This document shows positions 1-11,117 of a stretch of DNA of 64,000 nt, one piece after another. Under the pieces are notes generated by a model. That model saw nothing but the letters and a program-made list of their open reading frames with translations, searched no databases and was not told the origin of the DNA. Numbering within the stretch: position 1 is the first letter of the stretch; each line of letters starts with the position of its first letter. This stretch comes from Tigriopus japonicus (taxonomy: Eukaryota; Arthropoda; Copepoda; Harpacticoida; Harpacticidae). A program made the position numbers and the translations under genes. The DNA lies in contig CM021312.1 of NCBI GenBank assembly GCA_010645155.1, positions 1,123,566 to 1,187,565 on the forward strand, given 5' to 3'.

Positions 1-135
1 ATCTGGTCCCGATGGCGGCGGCGGCGGTGGGGCATGAAGGGCTTCAATGACTTGAGCAGCAGCGGCCGTCGGCGGGATGGGCGTGTCGGGGAGGTGACTA
101 GCGGCAGCGAGAGCTGCAGAGGCCGTGGCACTCAT
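1..135 (-). CDS. N-terminal exon of unknown Ala/Pro-rich protein (partial)
   Basis: On the minus strand an ATG at 135 opens a frame of 45 codons with no stop up to the window edge, so the gene continues to the left. The peptide begins MSATASAALAAASHLPDTP, is rich in alanine, and ends in a run of prolines before the edge (PPPPPPSGPD). The sequence is much richer in GC than its surroundings, and the DNA just upstream (136-290) is a GA/CT-rich, GC-rich stretch like a 5' UTR or promoter. No domain is visible and the protein is not recognised. The overlapping plus-strand frame (34-294) is arginine-rich and looks like a shadow. The start codon is likely but not proven. Confidence 0.5.
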   Translation of the reverse strand, partial: MSATASAALAAASHLPDTPIPPTAAAAQVIEALHAPPPPPPSGPD

Positions 136-694
136 GGAACAAGGACTGGACTGGACGAGCAGAGTGCGGTGATCTGTCGACGGACGGGACCGCGAAGAGA
201 GGAGGAAAGTCGACGAACAGTGCGCTCGCTCACTCACTCTCTCTCTCTCACTCCCTCTCCTTTCTGGAGTTCAACGATTGCTTGTTTAGGGTGACTGCAC
301 GTACCTTTTTTTTATCTTTAGAAAACGTATCAAAGCCAAAGAACGATGTGAAAATATTGTATTAGCTCAAAGAATAGCAGATAGATGCAATGATAAGGGA
401 CGTGAAAAAGTCAAACAAAATCCCAGCGGAAACAGGTCCAGCGTTGAAAAAGGGCGAATTTATCGCGTTACTCGTTTAATCACGGACATGTTGAGCCGGT
501 CGAACCGCTCGCCGGATCAATTGTCGATTGGTACTTGGTAGTATATTCGTTCTTGGGGGGTATTATTATAACTGATATTGTTAAAGGAGCTCTCTTCATG
601 ATTTGCGTCAAGGTCCTCATGTTTCTCAGACTCTCATAGAATCTGTCAACGATGCTGGCGGGGCCATGTTTCTCTTTGGTCGAGTCATGTCGGA
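136..694. other. Promoter/5' UTR-like DNA and Arp1 3' UTR
   Basis: This gene-free stretch separates the partial left-hand gene from the Arp1 stop codon. Positions 225-265 hold a CT/GA-rich run of the kind seen in arthropod promoters and 5' UTRs. It lies upstream of the minus-strand ATG at 135. The part next to 694 should be the Arp1 3' UTR. No clear AATAAA was found. Confidence 0.4.
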
Positions 695-1825
695 TTAGAA
701 TGTTTTTCGGTGCACGGCTCGATGACCTTCTTCGTCGTATTCTCGCTTTGAGACCCACATCTTTTTGAATGTATCCAATGATGCCAAAATACTGCCACCG
801 ATCCAAGTGGAATACAAGCGCTCTTGCGGGGCGGAAATGCGGATCTTGACGTCCTTGGGCGCGAGTTTCTTGACTTCGGCCAACAGACGATCGCCAAAGC
901 CTTTGAACAACGTGGACCCACCGGACAGCACGATATTGTGGAACAACACCTTCCTCAGATCCATGTCCGATTTCTGTATGGAATACACCAAGCATTCGTG
1001 CAACCCCTCGTATTCTTCGCCGATCAGCTCCGGTTTAAAGAGAACTTCGGGGGCGCGGAATCGGGATTGACCAATCTCGAGCGAACTGCCATCGGGTAAG
1101 GTATAACTGACACGTTCCGAGTCCAAGCTCTCTTCCTTCTGCGGATTGGTGGCCAAATAACAAGCCCGCTCTTTGATCGTGCGGACAATCTCGAATTCGG
1201 CCGAGGTACGGAAATGGGCCCCGTCTTTCCGCAGAAGGGTGCGCAAATGGCGGGTGACATCGCGTCCGGCTACATCCGAGCGCATCACGCTGTGAGGCAA
1301 GGCGAATCCCTCATAGATGGGAACGGCGTGCGTGACGCCATCACCCGAATCCAAGACCACGCCCGTGGTTCGTCCCGTGGCGTACAAAGACAGCACGGCC
1401 TGCATGGACAGGAAAAGCGCCGGCACGTTGAACGTCTCAAAAAAGATCTCGGCCGCCTTCTCGCGATTCCGTCGAGGATTGAGCGGAGCTTCGGTCAAGA
1501 GCACGGGATGCTCCTCACTGAAGGTTTGCAATTGATCCTTGCTATAAATATACTGCCAGATGCGTTCCATATCGTTCCAATCGTTGACAATCCCGTGCTC
1601 CATGGGATAGCGGATGCTCAAGAGGCCGCGATGCTCTTGGGCCTTGGGGCCAACGAACAAGTCGCCTTCCAAAGCTCCAGCCATGACCTTGGTGTGCTTG
1701 GGACGACCCATGTAATTGGGGAAATGACATTTGGGGATCTGATCACCGGCAAAACCGGCCTTGATCACGCCCGATCCATTGTCGATGACCACCGGCTGGT
1801 TCACAATCAGATCATAGTGCTCCAT
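695..1825 (-). CDS. Actr1: Actin-related protein 1 (alpha-centractin), dynactin filament subunit
   Basis: A complete, uninterrupted 376-residue frame matches Arp1/centractin from end to end, the same length as vertebrate ACTR1A. Arp1 forms the short actin-like filament of dynactin, which couples dynein to cargo in the cytoplasm. The nucleotide-binding motif [20 protein letters not shown] is near the N-terminus (residues 14-33). The phosphate-2 loop [18 protein letters not shown] and the C-terminal block [19 protein letters not shown] are also present, and the protein ends in HRKTF as in other Arp1s. The ATG at 1825 was chosen because MEHYDLI aligns with the family start; the longer frame to 1840 begins with TTG. 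The coding region has no intron, unlike most neighbours. A 5' UTR intron cannot be excluded. Confidence 0.95.
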   Translation of the reverse strand: MEHYDLIVNQPVVIDNGSGVIKAGFAGDQIPKCHFPNYMGRPKHTKVMAGALEGDLFVGPKAQEHRGLLSIRYPMEHGIVNDWNDMERIWQYIYSKDQLQTFSEEHPVLLTEAPLNPRRNREKAAEIFFETFNVPALFLSMQAVLSLYATGRTTGVVLDSGDGVTHAVPIYEGFALPHSVMRSDVAGRDVTRHLRTLLRKDGAHFRTSAEFEIVRTIKERACYLATNPQKEESLDSERVSYTLPDGSSLEIGQSRFRAPEVLFKPELIGEEYEGLHECLVYSIQKSDMDLRKVLFHNIVLSGGSTLFKGFGDRLLAEVKKLAPKDVKIRISAPQERLYSTWIGGSILASLDTFKKMWVSKREYDEEGHRAVHRKTF

Positions 1826-2648
1826 GACGCTCACTCTCAATCAGGAGTTGGACGGACAATGGAACAATCGGCCAAAGCCAGTCTTGAGTCTTTCTGTTTC
1901 GACCGGCGAGACCTTCTCCGGACGAAATTCCGGCGGTCTGGTTCGACAAGGGGTAATCCTGTAGTCGGTCGTTCGCCGAGCTTGGGGCCGTGGCAGTCGA
2001 GGACTCGGCCAAAGAAGTAGGCCCTCTCGAAAACCAACGCCTTGTTGAACGACTCCTCATATGTCCGGCCTGGACGCTAGAGGGCGCTCTAAAGCCGACA
2101 CGGAATCACGCACAGCTGTTGGCGAGCGGCCTCAATCCGTAAAGTGAGAGGCGAAAATCCTCGTTTGATTGAGCCGTTAATGGCCAAATTATACGGTCTA
2201 TGATTTGAATCGAGCCTATGGTTACGCTACAAGAATTACTCGATTCAACGGACGCGAGTACATGTTATTAAAGAATGAATATTGATATGTCCCGTAGGTT
2301 TCAGAACACTTTTAGTCACCCTGAATGTTGACAAAAGTGGCAAATTCCCAAGATGAAAAATTTGAAAGGTCTTGTTCGCAGCAAAGAGATGCGGGAGCCG
2401 GCTTAAGATGAAGTGAAGTGCTCATTTCTACCATTTCTAGACAGGTAAGACGGCGAATTCACACGATCAGGGAGATAAATGGAACGGATTTGGATGTATG
2501 TATTGAACTTTTCTAGAATGAACCTCTCTGAGAATGAGAGAGTGGCGTAATTATTATTATTAACTTGATTTTGTCGTTGCCAATCCTCGCCATTGTGCGA
2601 AAATTGAGTGAATGAGCTAGGTTTCTGATGAGTCGAGGCTCCTTGGGA
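1826..2648. other. Intergenic DNA between Arp1 and the fibrinogen-domain gene
   Basis: This 0.8-kb spacer should hold the Arp1 promoter and 5' UTR and, near 2648, the 3' UTR of the upstream minus-strand gene. No further gene, tRNA or transposon end was found. A short ATT/TTA-rich stretch lies near 2550-2565. Confidence 0.4.
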
Positions 2649-5176
2649 CTAGTTGGGTAAGGCGGTGACCACGGTAGACTCGGTCGATGGCACGCCCTCT
2701 TCGAATTGCGGGGCTCGGAAACTCGCGCTTCGCGGTCGAATCATCATTTGCGATCGCTTCAACGAATAATCCCAGCCTCTCCAGCGAAACCACACGATGC
2801 CTATCAAGCAAAAAAAGGAGAGTAAATTTTCAAACGGACACGGAACAAGAACGTCCAAATAAATCGTGATCGATTTGTTTCATGCCGCACCTTGTCGGGC
2901 TGTCAAATCTTGCGGATCGGTGAGATATAGACCGTTGAGGCCTCGACCGCAGGATTTCCACCACCATCCACCCTTGAGCATGGATGCGCAATTCAGACTA
3001 GAGCGGTCGTGATCTCTATGAGGAGACATTAGCCACATTAGTAAGAAGTTATTGAGCGAGTAGGGCTAGGAATTGATTGAATACCTGTCAAAGGTGGAAA
3101 AAGGCCGGAGATTGGAGCCGTACCAAGGGTCGTTCAAAGAGTCACCGGCCGTGCCGTGATACCCGCTGATTTCTAATCGGTAATGCTCTTTCTCGGAGCC
3201 CAATCGAAAGTTGCGATAATGGGCATGGCTGAAAACAAAAATGTCGTAGCGTTAGCATAAGGAAAATGATTGATCTGTGGTTGAGAAGTTCAAACACTAA
3301 TATGCAGAGACTCACCGGATGTTGCCTTCAAAGTCTTCCAATTCGATTCTTAACTCGCAGTCCTGAGATCGCGTCAACAGATGAATGTTCTCGTTCCCTA
3401 ACCAGAACTCGTTGGTGGGATCGCCAAAGCCGTACTTGTACTCTTCCCAATCGCGATTGAAGCTTTCACGAGGCTCGCCAAAGTCATTGCGTCGTTGAAT
3501 TATCTATATTTGGGGGCATTGTAGATTATTCCCCTGATTGAGTCTTTGTCCCAGGTCAATGAGATCTACTAACCGTCCATCCTCCTTGCGAGGCTGTCAT
3601 TTCACAATACACCTTCATGAACCAGAACCGAGTGCCATCAATTTGAAGGTAGTAGATTCCATTTTCTCGCAAACCTTTGTTGTACAAATCCGCACATGAA
3701 TAACCCTAAAAAGATCGTTCATGAACATTGTAGAAACGGTCTTGGTCTATCGCACTACATCGCACCCACCTTGGCGTCCTTGAAATTTCTGCCCGAATCA
3801 TATGTGAACGTGCTATTGATGACGATGGGCTTGTTTTCAACGCTCGGAAAGATCACGCTTGGACCCCGAGAACCTGCGTACAACGAAGGTCCGTCATCCC
3901 CTTTTGTCCAGGCCAAATTGTCGTCCTTGGCTCGTGAATTTAAGTCGGTACCAAAGAGAGTCAAATTTTTGTAAGGAGTTCCATCAATGTAGGTGGTTGT
4001 AATGAAGGCTGAAGCCGACTCTGAGAGGTCCAAGTCGTTGGGAGATGTGAATCGGAGTTCATTTTCGGATTCGTCCAAGGCCAAGTTTTCACTCACACTG
4101 TGCCTCAGACCGGTCTCAATCTTTGAAAGGAAACCTTTGGGTGTAGGCATGGATGGACATGTGGAAATTACATTCTTGTTGCGTTGGTTACCTGTCCCAA
4201 TTCGAGGATAATGGTATCAGCTTTCATGTTAAGCTCGTCCTGAACTTTTAACAGCGTTCGTTCTTGTCGATGGGATTGTTCCATTAATTGATCCGAACGT
4301 GGAATAAGGTCATCCAGAGTACTTTTAGTGGTTAAAAGCAGCTCGTTTAGAGTTTCCATCCTTTCTTGAACCTAGAGAGGGCAGATTTGCAAAACGTCAG
4401 CGAATTAGATGAGACTCGTCAATGGTTCTCGACTCACATTTGAAACCACGTTTTCTAAGGGCTGAATTTTTGCCACCCAAGTGTCCAAACTCGCCGGCTC
4501 TCGGTGGCCTGCGGCAACAAATGTCCCATTTTTTGCCCTAATGAATTTTCTTCGAGAGGGAACGCCAGAAGTTCCATTATCTTTTTTACTCTGATCATTA
4601 TTCTCGGTAGAAACCGTCTCATGAACATCATGAATAAGGTTGTTCATATTTCCCAAGTTTTCTGACACGATATTAATGTGGAAAGCCAACCTTCGGTCCA
4701 TACCGTGAACCGTTTCCTTCACCTCATCCATAGCCTTGATCAAAGACTCGGTTTGAAGGGGAGTCGAACCACCAAATCCGAGGTCGCCGCTCGCTCTCGA
4801 GGCAAATATATTATTTTCACCCACACGAAGTAGCCTCGGTTGATGTACAGAGGGAAGCGCTATGAAATCTTCTTCCAGGGATTTAGCATCTTCCTCGCAA
4901 ACGCTGTCAAATTTCTTTTTCAATTGGTCCAAATTGGCTAGGATTGTATTGAATCTGTCGGTATCGACCCTGGATTTCTCGTCAACTTGAGCTCGCATTT
5001 GGGAGCTTGTGTGGTCGATCTTGGCCTCCAATCCGTCCAATCGTCTCATGAGGTGTTGTACGGCGCGATCCAGGTTCTCAACTTTCCTCAGCTTGTTTTC
5101 CAACGTGGCCAGGATCACCTCCGCCATTTCGACTCTTGGGCTGCTGAGATTTTCATCTGGAGTAATGTGTAATTTC
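2649..5176 (-). CDS. Secreted coiled-coil protein with C-terminal fibrinogen-related domain (exons 2-9)
   Basis: Eight exons join in phase on the minus strand: 5176-4438, 4371-4192, 4120-3770, 3705-3574, 3503-3316, 3228-3085, 3015-2891 and 2800-2649 (stop TAG). The first two encode heptad-rich helices (for example LENKLRKVENLDRAVQHLM). The last five encode a complete fibrinogen domain: GYSCADLYNKG, the VYCEMTASQGGWT start, FGDPTNEFWLGNENIHLLT, the GYHGTAGDSL calcium-loop region, NCASMLKGGWWWKSC and YSLKRSQMMIRP. With the candidate first exon at 16218-16378 the protein has about 723 residues. Architecture and length resemble insect Scabrous, and also angiopoietin-like proteins; the ortholog is not settled. 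It is probably an extracellular ligand or matrix protein. The acceptor at 4121 reads AAG instead of CAG, so that exon start is the weakest. The residue-level evidence for the fibrinogen domain is strong. Confidence 0.9.
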
Positions 5177-8100
5177 CTGCAAAGGAGAATGACACGATGT
5201 GTGTAAGCTGGAATGGGTACTATTGAGTGTTCCTTCTCGCTTGGGCCATGAATTTTATTGCAATTCCTCGCCCTGGCCTCTCGAAGCTGCAAAATTGTGG
5301 AAGTGATTAACTTCGTTCGCACAGTGGAAAGAGAAAGAAACTCTTATGGCAATCATTTTCCATTCGTAAAAAAACACGAGTCGTCTTCCCGTGTCAGCCA
5401 TCCGGTTTCACCTGTTTTAGAAGGGAATAACATTGTAAATCAGCTAATGGAAGCCCATTTCGTTCCTTTGAAGATACTTAAAAGCCCAAGTAATTTGGCA
5501 TTAATGACAAATTTAGTGAAACACGGGTCTCGAATCATGGTCGAACCACGGTTTCTCGGAGCTCAATCAGTAAAAGAAAGAGAGAGAGTGAGGCTATCAA
5601 GTTGATTCCGACTCATTTTCTTCTTCGCTCAGTGGGTTTCCTTTTTTGGAGATCGTCTTATCACCGATGCCTAGAGAATAAATTTGAATTCCCATCAAAT
5701 GAAATTTGTCTCGGCATGTCCAAAATGAATGGCCATTCCCCCTGCAGTGACCGTGCATTTGAGGCGGTTGGGGTTTTACAAGAAAACTGGACCTAGTATA
5801 CACGGGTTTTGTCTCAAGTCCACGCCAAATAAGAATAGGAATACGAAAAGTTTAAATGTGTAGGATTGATAAAGAAAAATCCTTGACAGTTGGAAGTCGC
5901 AATTAATGCAAAAGAGTAACGAATATCCTTTGAACTGAATTTGAAGTTCTATTCCAAAGTGAGTGGCAAACCTTTCGCTTTGCCACTTTCAATTGATTCT
6001 CATCATTGGACGAAAAGCTCGATTAGTTTATCCTTATTTGGCAGGTAATTAGTGCCAGTGGCGAAATGATTCGACGGCCGTCTCGAGGAGAAAATCTCAC
6101 CTATTAAAGGCATGTCAAGGCTGTTCTATGCACCAATGAGTTGGAAAAAGAATGTGCTTTATGTTTCCAATTGATTGAGGTCAATTGTTTTTTCTCAACT
6201 CATTAGAAGCCACTCGTGGATGAACAGCTTCTGCCTTTGTAGAAGCTCAATTAGCGAAAAAGCGAACTCTGAGGAACTTTCTTCTCTTTTTGTTGTTATT
6301 TAGAAAAAATCTCGCCAAGTATGTTTACGATCAGAACAAAAATAAAAAATAACTCGAGCAGTCTCTCTTATTGGCATAATCAATTGAGCATGTTATCTAC
6401 GTACAATTTCAGCAAATTTGTCTGTGTTCTGTAGATTCAGGTGGGAGATGGAAGCAGTTTGGAAAACTCGACTTTCAAAAAAGGTCACATAATTTTGACG
6501 GTATTGAACAACTTTGGGAAGTGACTTTCTGTTCCTTTAATGTGCTGATCGTAACTCTTAAAAATCTTGGCAGCCTCCACTTGAGGAATTACAGCATCAA
6601 TTATTCGAATATCACGAGTTCTATACTCAAATTGGGACTTGATCTAGAGTGCAAACATGTCTTATGTCAGGGTGTATGGAATAGACACATTCGACAACAG
6701 TTTTGTTTTTCCAGATATGTAGCTACTTCCGCCAGAATTTGTATTAATCGTTTTGATTCTGAAGTCCCACTTGATGATTTCAAACCGCCGCAATGGGCAA
6801 TGATGTGACAGTTTTCTTGCTGTCCTTCATTCGAGGTTATACATTTTATTCTGTATTCTGGGCAGATTTTATTCAAAGCTCAAGATATCATTGTCAGTTT
6901 GAAGGGAAATTAACGCATGCCTTAGCTCAGTTGATTTTTATCTTGAGGTATAATGTTTTCAGAATTTGACGTTGCCCTAAGAAGAGCGGAGCCGTAACTG
7001 TGCGTGTAAAACTGTTTCTCAAAGCTCGTTATTTTTTGGTGTCTTGAGGGCCTTTAGGAGAAACTAGTATTCATTGCCATTTGACGTCTTTGATGTCATG
7101 CAGAGTTCAGAATCTTTTTTGAGAAGAGGTTAGTAGCCTCGTCAACTTATCTTCTTGTGGAAAGAACATCATCTTGGCAGGAAGTATCGTTGGCCCTTCG
7201 CGGCTTTAACGCCGACCGCTAAATTGTCGTTTCATCAAAAAGCCTCACTTGTGCGAGAGAAAAGAAGAAAAATAATCCGCAGTCACTTGTTTATTTTAAC
7301 TCTCTGAGCAGATCACTAGTACTCGGAGCATTGGTACTTCTCGGCTGATTGTTCCTATGGTTTCAGTTTTCCAAGGTCGCACGCCAAACTCAACGCTCAA
7401 CACTCTCAAGATCGTCATAATGGCCAGTCACCTTAGATTTGGACAAGGAACTCGAGCCTTCGGTACTCTTTCTGATTTTCCGACCGATCATGGTCAGTCA
7501 TTCTTGAATATAATGTCTTGGTTCCAAAATAGAAATCATGAAAGTGCCTCAACTTGCAGGTTGGCAAATTCGCTTCGAAATCAGCCAATCGAAAGCAAGA
7601 TTAAGTAGGCTATTTCGCATCTCGCATTGTCCAGAGTTTTCTGTTTATGCTCCTTGAAGCGGCCGGCTAGTCACCAAAGAAAGGGCGATGATAACAAATG
7701 TGCTTGGGTTTGATGAGTGAGCAATGCACAATTAGATTATGGTTCCGGGACAATTTGTGTGTCAGAATCATAGGGTTAAACACAAATCATTGTACCATTT
7801 TGTAATTATTGCCTTCAAAAAACTCTTCCTTGTCTTGGCGAACGAAAGATATTTGACAAGCCATTTGCCATTTTCGGGATAAATCACACATACATCTGGT
7901 CATGGAGAAGGTCAGCAATATTAATTTGAAGATTGCTCCTTCAAGTCGTTAGTCCACAGACATGTCAACGAAGGCAAAAATTCTTCCAGTGGTAAACAAA
8001 GTTGTCTTTAAAGTCAGCATATGTTATGCTCATTGAATACCGCCCTTAAAAATATTTATTTTCAAATAGCTGTCTTCCTTTTTAGGTAAGTTTGTTCTGA

Positions 8101-10847
8101 AAGTAAAATAACTACGTAGAAAATCCACTAAAATATCATTCTTTCTGACTTAATTACTTGAAAGGTAAACGTCTTTAGTTCTTGGCCTGGAGTTTAGTAT
8201 AAAATCGGCCAAAAGGTTTAAAACAGTTTCGCAGACATTAGTTCAACGCCAAATCCATTATCCACTTGACGTAAGAAAATCTGAAATTGCAAATTTGCCA
8301 TGCATTCATAATTGCTTGCTTTTCGACATTATTTTTCCTCAGTCATGAAAGGCTCTAAGGTAGTAAAACTTTTTGCTACTTGATCTAAAAGCGATGGAGA
8401 TCGATGTTGCTTTTTGTCAAGGTTTGATGTCCTAAACTGAAACTTTTGAAGACTTGCTTTAATTGACGACTTGCTACTGTTGCACACTGTTTGTATGTAC
8501 TTTTCTTAGGTTCATGAACTGTACGATTGTGTTCAGAAATTCCTGAAAGTTCTGGAAATAAAGCAAGTTAGAGACGAGAGGAATTCCTAACCAAAAGTGG
8601 CAAAAATGGTTTCTTTCCCTAGAAGCTCGTTCATGCATCAGAGCTATTAGAAACCTCGGGAGGCTCTTTCTTTAACCTTGACTTGATGAAGTTGGAGAGG
8701 AACTTGTCAAATATTCTTTCGGACTTGTTTGATGGCCAAAGGAAGCCGCTTTCTCCCGTCAAGGGCCCAATTCTTTGAAAGAACTAGCAAGAAAGACAAT
8801 CAAGAAGACGACTAAAAAGACGGAAATTCCAACGGATTCGACACGATTTTGGGCTCTAATAATGACATTGCAATCATTCTCCTACAGTATATAGGTATGT
8901 AGTTGGTGAGAAAAACTCAAAGCACTTTCTTGTGAGCTTGTTAGATATTATTTGAATTTAGGACCTATTGGTGGTCTTTCTTACGTAAACTTGAAAAACA
9001 GCAACTTCGCAAACCCAGAATGGGCCCTCTGACATCTTTACATTAATTATATGTAAAAATTGTATATATATCCAATGAGAAAAATAAATCTCGCAATAAA
9101 CATTATTATAAAAAAAAACTAAAATATTTGACTTTTTTTTAAATTCCGGTACTTGACGTGAAAGTAAGTCCATCCAACAAAGTGTCTGTTTTAACTTCAT
9201 CAAGAGCTTAATCAAGGATGAATCGAATCAAATGATTCACGATTTTGGCGACTCGACCAAAATTAATTCGGATTGCTCGGATTTTCCGAAAAGCGTGTTA
9301 ATCACGCTCGTCTGAATGTTTGGCTCTCTTTAACGATTGTGGCGATGATGAGGATAGTAATAATGGTAGAGCCAATGATGATATTGTGTGAGACTGAGAT
9401 CGTAATTATTCCCATCAGACACGTTTGACTCATTCAGAACAACGGCCTCTTTGTTCACCATGAATAAATCACTAACACGGGACGAGACACATGCAAAGGA
9501 CACTCCCGAGTATTTTCATTAGAATATTTTTTGTCTCGAATTAACGCCTGACCCATACCTTCTGACAAGACTCAAGTGTCTCGTCATGTTCTATGTCATT
9601 TTTCAATGATTTGGTGACTGATCCTCGAATGTGGAATGTAGCAAGTTCACAAATATGAGACTAGTTTTATGCCAATGGTTTCACGCAGTTCCAGAAACAA
9701 AGGTGCTTATTGCATGAGGGGACTTGAAAGTGACTTGGCAAACATGACAAACTCAAAACCCGATTGTGTGATTGATGTGATCCGTCAAAAAATCTCCCTC
9801 ACGTGTGACAGCTTTGTGAATTCCAAGGGGAACTAAGTTTTGAAATTGTAGACCCATCATTGATATGTTTAAATTTCCTTACAAAACTATTTATGTTTGC
9901 TCCTTACCATGGCCACGGTAAAAACATGAATTGAAAAAGGAATGAATCCAAAATGAATATTTAGAATTACGTGTTTACGAGGCCTAGTTTGATGTTCTGG
10001 CCATGCTCTATGCTTTTGTGAGTGTTTTCGAAGAAAATTATGCTCATGGAAATCTGTCACCCAAACTGATGGCCAAGAAGTCGATGTAGCAATCACCACG
10101 AAATATGATGATCCCTCTTTCCATCGACGATAGTCGAGATCATCACCCCTACTCACCTCAGACGAGTTTGGCTAATGTCTAGAAGAACTACCTACCGCGT
10201 AGGTTTGGGGAAATGCTCAAGCAGAAGATGGTTGTTACCGAGCTATTGAGAGAATGGCGAAGGCGAAGAGCACAAGAAGGAGGAGCAGGAAAAAAAAGAA
10301 GAAGAGCCAAGGAGAAGGATGGAGGAATAGATGGTTGGTTAGCTGTAATGATGATGTCTCTTTCCCAAACTGTGCAACTGAAGAAGGTGCGTTGGAAATG
10401 TTACTCAAGTGGGAGTCGTGAAATCCAGGAAATTTCAAAAACACCCATCTCTCTATATGTGGAGAGCAAAGCGGGGCAGATTTTGACATTGCACGTCGGC
10501 TCAAACCCGGGTGGTATTTTGGTTCATATGGATTACGGTTCATATCACTCAAGAGCAAGTGTGCAAGTACACCGTCCATGAGCTTGTCGGGCGTCAGGTT
10601 TAATAATTGATATTTTGCCGGCCTTTCGTTGAATTTCCTTCCGCCAGATTTGGCAAAAAGAATGATTGAGAATGCTGAGTTCGTTTAAAAACTTTGCCTG
10701 TAATTATTAATCGGCTTCTAACCAAGGACCCGCCCACAATCTTTGACCCTATGGACTTGGTCTTGACCCCCGCATTTTGACCATCACTCATTTGTTCTTG
10801 TCATAACATGAGGAAACACCCCAGATCGATTCCAAACAAGTGCTACG

Positions 10848-11117
10848 TTAGTTTGACAAGGTTTCCTCTCCAATTTCAATCTTCGACATTTGTGATATAG
10901 CATGATCGATCCAAATAAGCCAGCATTTCAAGGCCTTCCCTGAAGCTCCCAGCTCAGACGATATCTCATTAGCATTGTATTTATGTAGCCTAAATTGTCT
11001 GTAATCACATTTGCAAAGATTTGGAAGTGATTGGTTCAAGTTTTCAATTGGCATTGGACCCAGGCCAATCAAGCAGATGATCCCCGTTATCAACAGCACC
11101 TTGAACGGTATTTTCAT
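10848..11117 (-). CDS. Small signal-peptide-like open frame, hypothetical
   Basis: A minus-strand ATG at 11117 opens an 89-codon frame whose first 20 residues look like a signal peptide: MKIPFKVLLITGIICLIGLG, with lysines followed by an aliphatic core. The remainder contains three or four cysteines and has no recognisable domain. It lies inside the putative first intron of the fibrinogen-domain gene, on the same strand. It could be a small secreted protein, an alternative first exon or chance. No donor in the right phase to join exon 2 of that gene was found, so the 16218-16378 exon is preferred as that gene's start. Confidence 0.2.
   Translation of the reverse strand: MKIPFKVLLITGIICLIGLGPMPIENLNQSLPNLCKCDYRQFRLHKYNANEISSELGASGKALKCWLIWIDHAISQMSKIEIGEETLSN

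Noticed and set aside
1214..2020. 268-codon plus-strand frame opposite Arp1
   Set aside because: It is the antisense shadow of the conserved Arp1 gene, and its composition follows Arp1 codon structure.
10213..10581. 122-codon arginine/lysine-rich plus-strand frame
   Set aside because: It is low-complexity, an almost full-length antisense frame overlaps it, and it shows no domain or splice context.
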